A DNA stretch of 64,000 nucleotides from Nocardia higoensis NBRC 100133 (GTDB lineage: Bacteria; Actinomycetota; Actinomycetes; Mycobacteriales; Mycobacteriaceae), in NCBI RefSeq assembly GCF_000308595.1, contig NZ_BAGA01000079.1, forward strand, positions 62,001 to 126,000. Reading direction: 5' to 3'. Each line of letters starts with the position of its first letter. Within the stretch, counting starts at the first letter, position 1. The position numbers and the translations under genes were made by a program. Under the pieces are notes generated by a model. The model was given only the letters and a program-made list of their open reading frames with translations. It had not been told where the DNA came from and did no database searches. Positions 27,051 to 35,411 of the stretch are shown one piece after another.

Positions 27051-27833
27051 TCATTCGCCCCGCCACTGCGGCGCACGCTTCTCGGCGAACGCGCGCGGTC
27101 CTTCGGCGGCATCCTTGCTCATGAACACCGGGATGGTCTGTTCGGTGTTCATCTGCCAGATCGGCTGATCCCAGTCGGAACCGAAAGCCGCGGCCCGATG
27201 GATGATCCGTTTGGAGGCGCGCACCGCCAGCGGCGCGTTCGCCGCGATGGTCTCGGCCAGTTCCAACGCCTCCGGCAGCACGCGATCGGCGGGAACCACC
27301 CGATTGACCAGACCCCACTGCACAGCGGTCGCGGCGTCGATCGGCGTGCCGGTCAACGCCATCTCCAGGGCGACCTTCTGCGGGATCTGACGCGGCAGCC
27401 GCAGCAGACCGCCCGCCGCCGCGACCAGCCCGCGCTTGACCTCCGGCAGGCCGAGCTTCGCCTCCTCGCTCATCACCGCCACATCGCAGGCCAGCACGAT
27501 CTCGGTGCCGCCGCCGAGGGCGAACCCGTTGACCGCCGCGATCAGCGGCTTGTCGACGAAATGCTGCACCAGCCCCGCGAATCCGTACTCCGGATGCTGC
27601 GGGTCACCGATATCGCGGCCCTGCGCGAGCGCCTTGAGATCCGCGCCCGCGCAGAACGCGCGCCCGGCTCCGGTGATCACCCCGACCCGCAGCTCGGGAT
27701 CGCCGGCCAGTTCTTCGAGCGCGGCGCCCACCGCGCTCGACAGTGCCGAGTCGACGGCGTTCATGGCCTCGGGCCGGTTGAGCGTGATGACGGCGACCTG
27801 ACCCCGGCGTTCCAGGGTGGCGGCATCGGACAT
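27051..27833 (-). CDS. Enoyl-CoA hydratase/isomerase (crotonase family)
   Basis: A 260-aa crotonase. The oxyanion-hole regions are GAGRAFCAGADLKAL and GFALGGGTEIVLACD, where the second catalytic Glu position reads LPEVKRGL as in many EchA enzymes. The C-terminal helix has ASKRIIHRA and ends in FAEKRAPQWRGE, matching actinobacterial EchA proteins of fatty-acid beta-oxidation. RBS AGGAGG is at 27838-27843. It is transcribed alone, 75 bases downstream of the next crotonase on the same strand. The acyl-chain preference cannot be told. Confidence 0.87.
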   Translation of the reverse strand: MSDAATLERRGQVAVITLNRPEAMNAVDSALSSAVGAALEELAGDPELRVGVITGAGRAFCAGADLKALAQGRDIGDPQHPEYGFAGLVQHFVDKPLIAAVNGFALGGGTEIVLACDVAVMSEEAKLGLPEVKRGLVAAAGGLLRLPRQIPQKVALEMALTGTPIDAATAVQWGLVNRVVPADRVLPEALELAETIAANAPLAVRASKRIIHRAAAFGSDWDQPIWQMNTEQTIPVFMSKDAAEGPRAFAEKRAPQWRGE

Positions 27834-27908
27834 GAGCTGACCTCCTCGCTACGACCCGCCACGGTGCGGGCCCGCTGCAGCCACCAACCTACCGTCCGAG
27901 CTCCCGGC

Positions 27909-28562
27909 TCACGGGGTGGTCAGGGCCGTGACCGCGCCGGCGAACATGGTGTTCTTGATCGCGGCGAGCGTGCCGGAATCCTTGCTGCCCAAGGGGCGCA
28001 CGTATCCCAGCGCCACCTCGAGCAGCTGGTCCTCGGCGACGGCGGCGTCCACCAGTCCCGTCGACTCGGCGTCGGCGCCACCGAAACGGCGTCCCGTGGT
28101 CATGGACGCGACCTGCGCCCTCGGGGTCAGCTTCGCCTGGATCAGCGCCGCCATGCCGGGCGGGAACGGGATGCGGATGTCGACCTCGGGGAAGCAGAAG
28201 AAGCCGCGGTCGGCGCGCATGGCCCGGAAGTCGTGGGCGATGGCGAGCATGGCGCCTGCGCCGAACGCGTGACCGTTGACCGCCGCCGCGGTCGGCAGCG
28301 GGAAGGTCAGCACCCGCGCCAGCAGCGCCTGCACCTGCCCGACATACCACTGCATGCGGTCGGCGTTGGCGCCCAGCCACTCCAGATCCAGGCCGTTGGA
28401 GAAGAACTTGCCGGTCGCCGTCGTCACCAGCGCGTGCGCACCCTCGGCGAGCACCGTGTCGAGGTGGGCGTTCACCTCCTCGAGGAATGTGGGGGAGAAG
28501 CGGTTCTCGTCGTCGCCGAGGTTCAGCACGGCGATGGAGTCGCGAATATCGAGGCTGGTCAC
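27909..28562 (-). CDS. Short enoyl-CoA hydratase/isomerase family protein
   Basis: A 217-aa crotonase-fold protein, shorter than usual (about 260). It has LVTTATGKFFSNGLDLEWL as the first oxyanion-hole element and AVNGHAFGAGAMLAIAHDFRAM as the second. The usual catalytic glutamates are not obvious: the position after PEVDIRIPFPPG lacks the ExxxG pattern. This type resembles Eci-like delta3,delta2-enoyl-CoA isomerases. The ATG overlaps the stop of the TetR gene (ATGA, 28559-28562), so it is cotranscribed with its likely regulator. Confidence 0.8.
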   Translation of the reverse strand: MTSLDIRDSIAVLNLGDDENRFSPTFLEEVNAHLDTVLAEGAHALVTTATGKFFSNGLDLEWLGANADRMQWYVGQVQALLARVLTFPLPTAAAVNGHAFGAGAMLAIAHDFRAMRADRGFFCFPEVDIRIPFPPGMAALIQAKLTPRAQVASMTTGRRFGGADAESTGLVDAAVAEDQLLEVALGYVRPLGSKDSGTLAAIKNTMFAGAVTALTTP

Positions 28563-29182
28563 AGGGTTTGCCTTTCCGGTGGGGTGATATCGGGAACAGG
28601 GATGGCCAGGATCGCGCGGACCGCGGCGCGCAGGTGTTCGCGTGCCAGCGGATCGGCCCAGCGGTCGCGACGCAGCAGCAGCGCGGTCGGCAGATCGACC
28701 AGGCAGCTGGTCAGCACCTCGACCGCGCGCCGATCACGCCGCCCCCAGCGGCGCATCGACAGCTCGATCAGCAGGTCGATCAATTGCCGTTCGGTGGCGG
28801 CGATCCGGGCGGCGAGGTCCGCGGGCAGCTCGGCGCCGAGCAGTTCGTCGCGCGAGACGGTGAGCACCAATCGCGCGGAGGCGGGGAAGCGCTCGGCGAA
28901 CACGCATGGCGCCTCGGCGGCCGCGACGATCGCCTCGACGGGATCGCTGCCCGCGCCGCCGGCGAGTTCACGTTGCAGTTCCAGGAACCGGTGCGCGGCC
29001 CGCAACCAGGCGCGCCCCAGCAGACCCGCCCGGGATCCGAAGGTGTGATAGAGCGCGCCGTTGGACATTCCGGTCACCGCGGCCACCGCGCGCACCGTCA
29101 CCGCCGCCGGACCCGAGCGCGCGGCGAGCGCTTCGGCGGCGTCGAGCACGACGTCGGGGTCGTGTACCCGGGGGCGTGGCAT
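28559..29182 (-). CDS. TetR-family regulator, first gene of the crotonase operon
   Basis: A 207-aa regulator with the TetR helix-turn-helix VTVRAVAAVTGMSNGALYHTFGSRAGLL near residues 30-55. The ligand domain is helical and ends in PDITPPERQTL. I start it at ATG 29182 (MPRPRVHDPD), where TetR proteins normally begin; an upstream ATG at 29194 touches the palindrome at 29195-29214. It is translationally coupled to the short crotonase, so it probably senses an acyl-CoA or related ligand and represses its own operon. Confidence 0.85.
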   Translation of the reverse strand: MPRPRVHDPDVVLDAAEALAARSGPAAVTVRAVAAVTGMSNGALYHTFGSRAGLLGRAWLRAAHRFLELQRELAGGAGSDPVEAIVAAAEAPCVFAERFPASARLVLTVSRDELLGAELPADLAARIAATERQLIDLLIELSMRRWGRRDRRAVEVLTSCLVDLPTALLLRRDRWADPLAREHLRAAVRAILAIPVPDITPPERQTL

Positions 29183-29194
29183 GAGCGAAACCAT

Positions 29195-29214
29195 AACAGA
29201 GCGCTTGCTCTGTT
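29195..29214. promoter_or_regulatory. Perfect palindrome, likely TetR operator
   Basis: AACAGAGC (29195-29202) and GCTCTGTT (29207-29214) are exact complements separated by GCTT. The element lies directly before the TetR gene and between the two divergent regulator genes, the standard place for autorepression. Arms with a 4-base centre fit a TetR dimer. Confidence 0.65.
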
Positions 29215-29342
29215 ATTCGGGGGGCCGGAAGTGTGCGGGGTTGCGCACGCGCACTACAGGATTCACGACCGGTGGCGCCACCGATACGGTAGCCTTCGAC
29301 CAGCTCCCCTCATCCCGCCCGAACGAACGGAATGGCACCCGC

Positions 29343-29894
29343 ATGTCACGAGTCGTCACCAAGGAGCAGTACTTCCACACCGCTCTCGAGGTGCTGGCCG
29401 AACTCGGATTCAAAGGGCTCAACATCGGCGTCCTGTGCCGACAGCTCGGCGTCACCAGCGGCTCGTTCTACCACCACTTCGGCAGCTGGCAGGGCTTCGT
29501 CGACGCCCTGCTCGAGCACTGGGAGAACCGCCAGATCCTGCAGCTGCGCGAGCGCAACTTCAACCAGGGCAACCCCGACGACGACGTCGCCGCCATGGCC
29601 GACCTCGCCCTCGGCCTGCACCACGCCGCCGAAGCCGCCATCCGCGCCTGGGCGGGCAATGACGAATCGGTGAACCTCGCCCTCAAACGCGTCGACGAAT
29701 CCCGCCGCCGCACCGTCCACAAAGCCGTCATCGGCGTCATCGGCGACGACCACACCGCCACCGTGGTCACCTCACTGGGCATGTCCATGCTCGTCGGCTA
29801 CCAGCAGATCGCCGCGGGCGGCGGCGACGGCACCTCCCTCGACGACCTGCTCACCCAGTACAAGCGACTGATCTACTCCCACGTCCGACGCTGA
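29343..29894 (+). CDS. TetR/AcrR-family transcriptional regulator
   Basis: A 183-aa regulator, ATG 29343. The HTH is KEQYFHTALEVLAELGFKGL then VLCRQLGVTSGSFYHHFGSW, a clear TetR recognition helix. The ligand-binding half contains DESVNLALKRVDESRRRTV and a hydrophobic end helix. It faces away from the other TetR gene, with 160 bases between starts. Its own target is unclear; downstream is the convergent molybdopterin oxidoreductase. A terminator-like hairpin follows directly. Confidence 0.85.
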   Translation: MSRVVTKEQYFHTALEVLAELGFKGLNIGVLCRQLGVTSGSFYHHFGSWQGFVDALLEHWENRQILQLRERNFNQGNPDDDVAAMADLALGLHHAAEAAIRAWAGNDESVNLALKRVDESRRRTVHKAVIGVIGDDHTATVVTSLGMSMLVGYQQIAAGGGDGTSLDDLLTQYKRLIYSHVRR

Positions 29895-29918
29895 ACCCGG
29901 CCCAGGACGCGGCCGGGT
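29895..29918. terminator. Hairpin between convergent genes
   Basis: ACCCGGCC (29895-29902) pairs exactly with GGCCGGGT (29911-29918) around an 8-base loop. It sits right after the TetR stop and 22 bases before the end of the convergent oxidoreductase gene, so it could end transcription from both sides. Confidence 0.5.
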
Positions 29919-29940
29919 CCGCCCGGAAATACCGCGTGAC

Positions 29941-32151
29941 CTACACCGGATTCCCCGTCGACACCTGCGCACCGGACTCCGCATCCTCCTCGACCCGCGC
30001 AGCGGTGACCCGCACCCACGTGCTGTTCACCGCCGAGGTCCCCGAAAACGGATCCACCAGCGCCGGATCCGGCAGCAGATTCGCATTCGCCCCCGGCAAC
30101 GACGCCGCCACCGACCACCCCACACCGGGCTCACGATGCCCCCACCCGTGCGGAACCGCGACCGCACCGGCACGGATCTCGTCACTGACCTCCAGAGCCA
30201 CCACGATTGACCCGGTAGCGGAGACGACCTCCACCAGATCACCATCGGCGAGCCCGCGCGCCCGCGCATCCTCGGGATGCATCAACGCGGTGCAGCGAAC
30301 ACGCCCCTTCACCATCGACGGCAGATTGTGCAGCCAGGAGTTGTTGCTGCGCAGGTGACGACGACCGATCAACTTCAGATCGAAACCGTCCGGCGCCGCC
30401 GTCAACGCCCGCCCCGCCACCGCCTCGTCGACCAGCTCCCTGGCCGCGCGCACGAATTCCTCCGGCGCCACATGCACCTTCCGGTCCTTCGTCGCGATGA
30501 TCGACCGCAACCGTGGTCGCAGCGGACCCAGATCGATACCGCCGGCCGAATGCCGCACCTTCGCCACCGTCACCCCCTTGCGGCCGCGCCGCAACACGCC
30601 GTAAGGACCGGTCGCCATCGCCAGCGCGGTCAACCGCAGCGGGGAAGCCACCCCGAACACCGCGTTCACCGCCCGCCCGACGACCGGACGCACCGGCAGC
30701 GGCAGCACCTCGGTCACCAGCCGCGCCAGAATCTGCCAGTCCTCGAGCCCCTCGGCAGCCGGTTCGAACACCCGCGCATCGAAGCGCACGTTATTGCGCA
30801 CACTGAACACCGGGAACAGGATGTTGAGATCCTCGCGCTCGAGCTGTGACACCGGCGGCAGGATGATGTCGGCATGCCGGGTCGTCTCGGTGATGTACAT
30901 GTCCACCGCCACATGGAAATCCAGCGATTCCAGCGCCGGCGTCAGCCGCCCGCCCTGCGCCGTGGACAGCACCGGATTCCCGGCATAGGTGACCATCGCC
31001 CGCACCCGCTGCGGCCCCTCGGTGAGGATCTCCTCGGCCAGCGCCGCCACCGGCAGCTCGCCGCGGAAGGACTTGTAGGCCCCCGACCGGTCGGTCCAGC
31101 CCCCGTGCCCCACACCGAGGAATCGCGCGAAGGGCAACGGATCGACCGGGGGAGTGGCATACATCTGCCCGCCCGGCCGATCCAGGTTTCCGGTCACCGC
31201 GTTGATCGTGTTCACCAGCCAGTGCGTCAGCGTCCCGGTCACCTGCTGGCACACCCCGACCCGGGCGTAGAGCACCGCCGAACGCGCCGCCGCATGCTCG
31301 CGCGCCAGCCGCCGGATCGTCTCGGCGTCCACACCCGCGGGCCCGGCCATCGCCTCCGGGGTCACCTCGGCCACCAACGCCCGCAGTTCGTCCCAGCCCG
31401 AACACAACCGGCGCACCGCGCGCTCGTCGCACAGCCTCTCGGTCACCAGCACGTGCAGCACGGCCAGCAGCAGGTACACATCCCCGCCCGGCGCGACAGC
31501 CACGTGCTCGTCGGCCAGGCGCGCGGTCTCGGTGCGCCGCGGGTCGATCACGACCACCGCGCCGCCGCGCTCACGCACCGCTTTGATCCGCTGCTTGGCG
31601 CCGGGCATGGTGGTCACCGAGCCGTTGGACACGGCCGGATTGGCGCCGAGGACCACCAGCCGGTCGGTGCGGTCGATATCGGCCACCGGCATCAGCAGGT
31701 TCGATCCGTACATCTGCCAGGCCGCGAACTCCTGCGGGAACTGGTCCATGGACGAGGCGGTGTAGAAGTTGCGCGTCAGCAACGCGATGCGCAGCAGCAC
31801 GCCGTAGAGCACCGAGGAACTGTGCGCCGCCGGATTGCCCAGATACATCGCGATCGCATGCGGCCCGTGTTCGGCGCGCACCGCCCGCAGCCGCCGCCCC
31901 ACCTCGGCGAAGGCCGCGTCCCAGCCGATCGGGACGAACTCGTCACCGACCCGTTTGACCGGGGTGCGCAATCGATCGGGGTCGTGATGCAGGCCGGCCA
32001 TCGCCGTGGCTTTGGGGCAGATGTAGCCCTTCGACAGCACATCGTGGGGGTTGCCTTCGATCCGCGTCACCTGTGTGTCTTCTACAGTCACCAGGATCCC
32101 GCAATGCGCTTCGCACAGCGTGCACTGTCGAGCGATGGTTTCGGTGCTCAT
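29941..32151 (-). CDS. Molybdopterin-dependent oxidoreductase (formate dehydrogenase/Rv0197-like)
   Basis: A 736-aa enzyme of the DMSO reductase superfamily. The N-terminus binds a [4Fe-4S] cluster through Cys10, Cys13, Cys17 and Cys45 (CTLCEAHC ... YICPKA). MGD-binding features follow: MYLGNPAAH, VLGANPAVSNGS, VIDPRRTETA, MVTYAGNPVLS and the C-terminal molydopterin dinucleotide domain beginning near MHPEDARARGLADGDLV. There is no twin-arginine signal, so it is cytoplasmic. It resembles the mycobacterial Rv0197 group of undefined substrate. It needs molybdenum, which links it functionally to modABC in this window. Start ATG 32151 is at MSTETIARQC. Confidence 0.85.
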   Translation of the reverse strand: MSTETIARQCTLCEAHCGILVTVEDTQVTRIEGNPHDVLSKGYICPKATAMAGLHHDPDRLRTPVKRVGDEFVPIGWDAAFAEVGRRLRAVRAEHGPHAIAMYLGNPAAHSSSVLYGVLLRIALLTRNFYTASSMDQFPQEFAAWQMYGSNLLMPVADIDRTDRLVVLGANPAVSNGSVTTMPGAKQRIKAVRERGGAVVVIDPRRTETARLADEHVAVAPGGDVYLLLAVLHVLVTERLCDERAVRRLCSGWDELRALVAEVTPEAMAGPAGVDAETIRRLAREHAAARSAVLYARVGVCQQVTGTLTHWLVNTINAVTGNLDRPGGQMYATPPVDPLPFARFLGVGHGGWTDRSGAYKSFRGELPVAALAEEILTEGPQRVRAMVTYAGNPVLSTAQGGRLTPALESLDFHVAVDMYITETTRHADIILPPVSQLEREDLNILFPVFSVRNNVRFDARVFEPAAEGLEDWQILARLVTEVLPLPVRPVVGRAVNAVFGVASPLRLTALAMATGPYGVLRRGRKGVTVAKVRHSAGGIDLGPLRPRLRSIIATKDRKVHVAPEEFVRAARELVDEAVAGRALTAAPDGFDLKLIGRRHLRSNNSWLHNLPSMVKGRVRCTALMHPEDARARGLADGDLVEVVSATGSIVVALEVSDEIRAGAVAVPHGWGHREPGVGWSVAASLPGANANLLPDPALVDPFSGTSAVNSTWVRVTAARVEEDAESGAQVSTGNPV

Positions 32152-32329
32152 GGTTCTTCGCGCCACCTTCCACGGTCCTGCGCTCAGGCTACCGCCGGAT
32201 CCACACCCACAAGAGAGACTTCCGGCCAATTCGTCTCATTTTCTCATTACCGCCATCGATACGACAGCCCAGGCCCGACCCGACGCCGCCGCCGCACCCG
32301 GCCGGCGCCCCACCGCCGGCGAATCCACC

Positions 32330-32508
32330 CGGAACTGCACAGCCGGGACCGAGACAGGCACCTACATCCAGAACATCCCGCCCGGCGCGGAACGACCGCT
32401 GCCGATGGTCCTCGACGTGCACGGCTTCATGGAACCGGCCTTCCTCGAACACTCCGGCACCGGTTCGCCGCGCTCGCCACGGCCGGATTCGTGACGATCA
32501 CCCCGCAG
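32330..32508 (+). pseudogene. Broken esterase (LpqP/PHB-depolymerase-like) with frameshift
   Basis: One frame reads NCTAGTETGTYIQNIPPGAE then RPLPMVLDVHGFMEPAFLEH up to about 32460, matching the first conserved block of secreted feruloyl-esterase/PHB-depolymerase-like lipoproteins (LPxVxDLHGY-E). The sequel, RFAALATAGFVTITPQ, continues in a different frame from 32461, a one-base shift. After TPQ the similarity stops; the catalytic Ser, Asp and His regions are absent. It is therefore a remnant, both frameshifted and truncated. Confidence 0.6.
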
Positions 32509-33086
32509 GTGAGCGAATTACGGAGCCCCGGAACGCCCACGAAGATCGCGGGCCGCAGGTCGGGTCCGCGAGCCACCGCGGCAGTATCGGCTGCGAAAAG
32601 TGCGGGCCGACAAAGGGATCGACCACCCAATAATCGTCACGTGACGTTTGAAAGGGTTGCCAGGGGGAGCCGAGGGGAGTGGTCGACCGAGCGCATGCGG
32701 GCCGCCGAACAGGCCGTCTCGAGACGTGGAACCACGCACCGGAAATTTTCCGGTGAAAATGGCTTGGCGTACAGGCGATTCGGGCGCGCCCGACCCGAAC
32801 CGACCGCAGGGCGCATGAGGCGACGGGATACGGCACAAGCGACGTTCGGGCGCGCCGACGAGCCGGCGTGGGGCCAGGGCGGGGTCGACGGACGTGAGGG
32901 TGCGCGACACGGAGGGTCCGGCACGGAAACCATCGGGCGGGCAACGCAATCGAACCCCTTCTGCCGATCCCGTTGTCGCGCCGATAATCTACATTATGTC
33001 AACTAAGCTGCGTATTGCATCAGATGAAACACCCCCCCTGCCTCGCCGATGCCTGACACCGTTGCCGGAGTTCGACTGCGCGCAGT
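32509..33086. other. Non-coding interval with three palindromes
   Basis: I see no convincing gene here; reading frames on both strands lack family features. GC falls locally. Palindromes: CGTCACGTGACG (32635-32646, perfect), CCGGAAATTTTCCGG (32739-32753, perfect arms of 7), and ATAATCTACATTAT (32984-32997, perfect 5-base arms, AT-rich). They may be regulatory sites or debris next to the broken esterase. Confidence 0.4.
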
Positions 33087-34010
33087 TCAGAGAAGTCCGC
33101 GGCCGGAGAGGATTTCGAAGGCGTCGTCGGCGGTGCGCCACAAGGCATCGATCTCGGCGCGAACGGCGGGCCGCAGAGCTGGATCCTGCAGGGCCAGACC
33201 GTTTCCGAAGATGACCACGTTGGCTCCCGCGTCGGCCACGCGCAGCAACGGCCCGCTCGCCTCCCCCGCACCCACGACCGCGTCGAGCCCCTCGCCGAGG
33301 AAATAGAACCGCCACAGCGGGCCGAGGTCGCCGCCGTAGATCGCCTTCGTGAGGTCGACGATGAGGAACCCGTCGGTGGCGATGGCGTCGACGATGCGGA
33401 AGTAGTCGACCGCGTTCGCGGGGGTGGCGCGGGTGGCGGCCACGGCCTCGGCCAGGTCGACGGTGAGGTGGGCGTTGTATCCGGCCATCGCCACCCGGGC
33501 CGCGGACAGTTCGCAGCGGCGGGTGAGGGCGAAGTAGTGGGCCCACTGCGGATCGGTCGGCGCGCCGGTGAATTCGGCGTGCACATTGCGCAGGAAACGC
33601 AGCAGCAGATCGAGGCTGATCCGGTGGGCCCATTCCGGGTCGTCGAACGCGGCCGGATCGCGTTGCAGCGGCAGTACCGCGGACCGCTCGACGGCGTCGA
33701 GCCCCAACGCCAGCAGTCCGCGCCGATCCCGATGCTCGACCAGGATCTCGGTGATACGCCGATGCCGCTCGATCGCGGTCTCCAAGCGGCCGAGCGCGGG
33801 CCCGGTCGCTTCGTCGGATATGTCGGAGGTGTCGGAGAGCTCGCCGATCTCCGTCACGCTCGCCGAGCTCAGCGGTGCACCACAGGCGGCGTTGTCGACG
33901 ACGGCCGCGGCCGGGGCGGGCGAGACCAGGGTCAGCGCGGCCAGGGCCGAGGCGAGCGTGGCGGAGAAGGCCGTGCGGACGGACAGGGCCCCGGGGTGCT
34001 CATCGGTCAT
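33087..34010 (-). CDS. Secreted DUF5995 family protein
   Basis: A protein of about 307 aa with an N-terminal signal sequence (SATLASALAALTLVSPAPAAA) predicting export, with cleavage near Ala-Ala-Ala before VVDNAACG. The mature part fits DUF5995: IERHRRITEILVEHRDRRGLLALG, DDPEWAHRISLDLLLRFLRN, HYFALTRRCELSAARVAMAGYNAHLTVD. The histidines in the NAHLTVD region and the Asp/Glu around it look like a metal site similar to that of other all-helical families. I place the start at ATG 34010; GTG 34016 is two codons upstream. The function is unknown. Confidence 0.75.
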   Translation of the reverse strand: MTDEHPGALSVRTAFSATLASALAALTLVSPAPAAAVVDNAACGAPLSSASVTEIGELSDTSDISDEATGPALGRLETAIERHRRITEILVEHRDRRGLLALGLDAVERSAVLPLQRDPAAFDDPEWAHRISLDLLLRFLRNVHAEFTGAPTDPQWAHYFALTRRCELSAARVAMAGYNAHLTVDLAEAVAATRATPANAVDYFRIVDAIATDGFLIVDLTKAIYGGDLGPLWRFYFLGEGLDAVVGAGEASGPLLRVADAGANVVIFGNGLALQDPALRPAVRAEIDALWRTADDAFEILSGRGLL

Positions 34011-34182
34011 GATCACGGCGCTTTCGCATCGGCAGAACGAGAACGGGATCGAATGTGCGCACCCCAGCAGGGCGTGTCGGCAGCCTAGCCGGTGCGCCGG
34101 GCTGCACGAGTGAGCGAACCGCGGCGTTTCACGCGTGTCGCCGGACGTCGCGGTGTGGTGGTGGCGGGCGGACCTCCGGGTG

Positions 34183-35208
34183 TCAGACGGTGAGCAGGAC
34201 TTTGGTCGCGCGGCGCTCGTCCATCGCCCGATAGCCCTCGGCCGCCTCGTCCAGCGGAAGGGTGAGATCGAAGACGTCGCCGGGGTGGATGGCGCCGGCG
34301 ACGACGAGGTCGATCAGCTCGGGCAGGAAGCGGCGTACGGGGGCAGGACCGCCGTGCAGGTGGACGCCGGAGAAGAACAATTGCATGCCGTCGAGTTGCA
34401 CGTCGTGGGCGACGCCGACGTAACCCACGTGCCCGCCCGGACGGGTCGATCGGATCGCCTGCTGCATCGACTCCTGGGTGCCGACGGCCTCGATCACCGA
34501 GTGCGCGCCGAGTCCTCCGGTCAGCTCCTTGATCCGCGCCACGCCCGCCTTGCCGCGTTCCTCGACGATGTCGGTGGCCCCGAATCTGCGGGCCAGCGCC
34601 TGGCGATCGGCATGGCGGCTCATCGCGATGATGCGGTCGGCACCGAGACGGGCGGCGGCCAGCACCGCCGACAGGCCGACCGCGCCGTCACCGACGACCG
34701 CGACCGTCTTGCCCGGCCCCGCTTCGGCCGCCACGGCGCCGAACCATCCGGTCCCCAGCACGTCCGACGCGGCGAGCAGGTGCGGGATCAGCTCGGGTGC
34801 GGGTTCACCGCCCGGCACCGGCACGAGGGTGCCGTCGGCGAGCGGCACACGCGCCCGCTCGGCCTGGGTGCCGATCGAGCCCATACCCACCGCATGGACG
34901 CAGCGGCTCTGATAGCCGGCCCGGCAGATCTCACAGGTGTTGTCGGAGGCGAAGAACGAGCCGACCACGAAGTCGCCGACCCGCACCGCGCTGACCTCCG
35001 AGCCGATCTCCTCGACGACACCGACGTACTCGTGTCCCATCGGCGACGGGCCGTCGACCTTCTCGATCCCGCGATAGGGCCACAGATCGGACCCGCAGAT
35101 GCAGGTCGCGGCGATGCGGATGATCGCGTCGGTCGGCTCGACGATCGTCGGATCCTCTCGCTCTTCCACTCGCACGTCGCCGGGAGCGTGCAGCACGACA
35201 CCACGCAT
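34183..35208 (-). CDS. Zinc-dependent alcohol dehydrogenase family protein
   Basis: A 341-aa medium-chain dehydrogenase. The catalytic zinc site uses Cys in CICGSDLWPY, His-Glu in GHEYVGVV and a later ligand. The structural zinc lobe has CEICRAGYQSRC, with fewer cysteines than the usual four, so the second zinc may be missing. The nucleotide-binding fold is VAVVGDGAVGLSAVLAA. It resembles the zinc-binding ADH-like proteins used on aldehydes or glutathione/mycothiol adducts. ATG 35208 has AAGGAGAA 6 bases upstream. Monocistronic. Confidence 0.87.
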   Translation of the reverse strand: MRGVVLHAPGDVRVEEREDPTIVEPTDAIIRIAATCICGSDLWPYRGIEKVDGPSPMGHEYVGVVEEIGSEVSAVRVGDFVVGSFFASDNTCEICRAGYQSRCVHAVGMGSIGTQAERARVPLADGTLVPVPGGEPAPELIPHLLAASDVLGTGWFGAVAAEAGPGKTVAVVGDGAVGLSAVLAAARLGADRIIAMSRHADRQALARRFGATDIVEERGKAGVARIKELTGGLGAHSVIEAVGTQESMQQAIRSTRPGGHVGYVGVAHDVQLDGMQLFFSGVHLHGGPAPVRRFLPELIDLVVAGAIHPGDVFDLTLPLDEAAEGYRAMDERRATKVLLTV

Positions 35209-35411
35209 GATCGGTTCTCCTTCACAGGTCTGAGCATCCTCCGGACAAGGTCGAGTCAACTCCCCAAGGCCGCGATACCCCTCGACCGGGGCGCCCGGTG
35301 GTCACATTGCTCACGATTCGCCGGGACACACCGCCGGGTGATCGGGGTGGGTAGCTCGGCCGGACCGGCGACTCTCGCGAGTATGTCGGACCCGCGTGCG
35401 AGCATGGGTTC

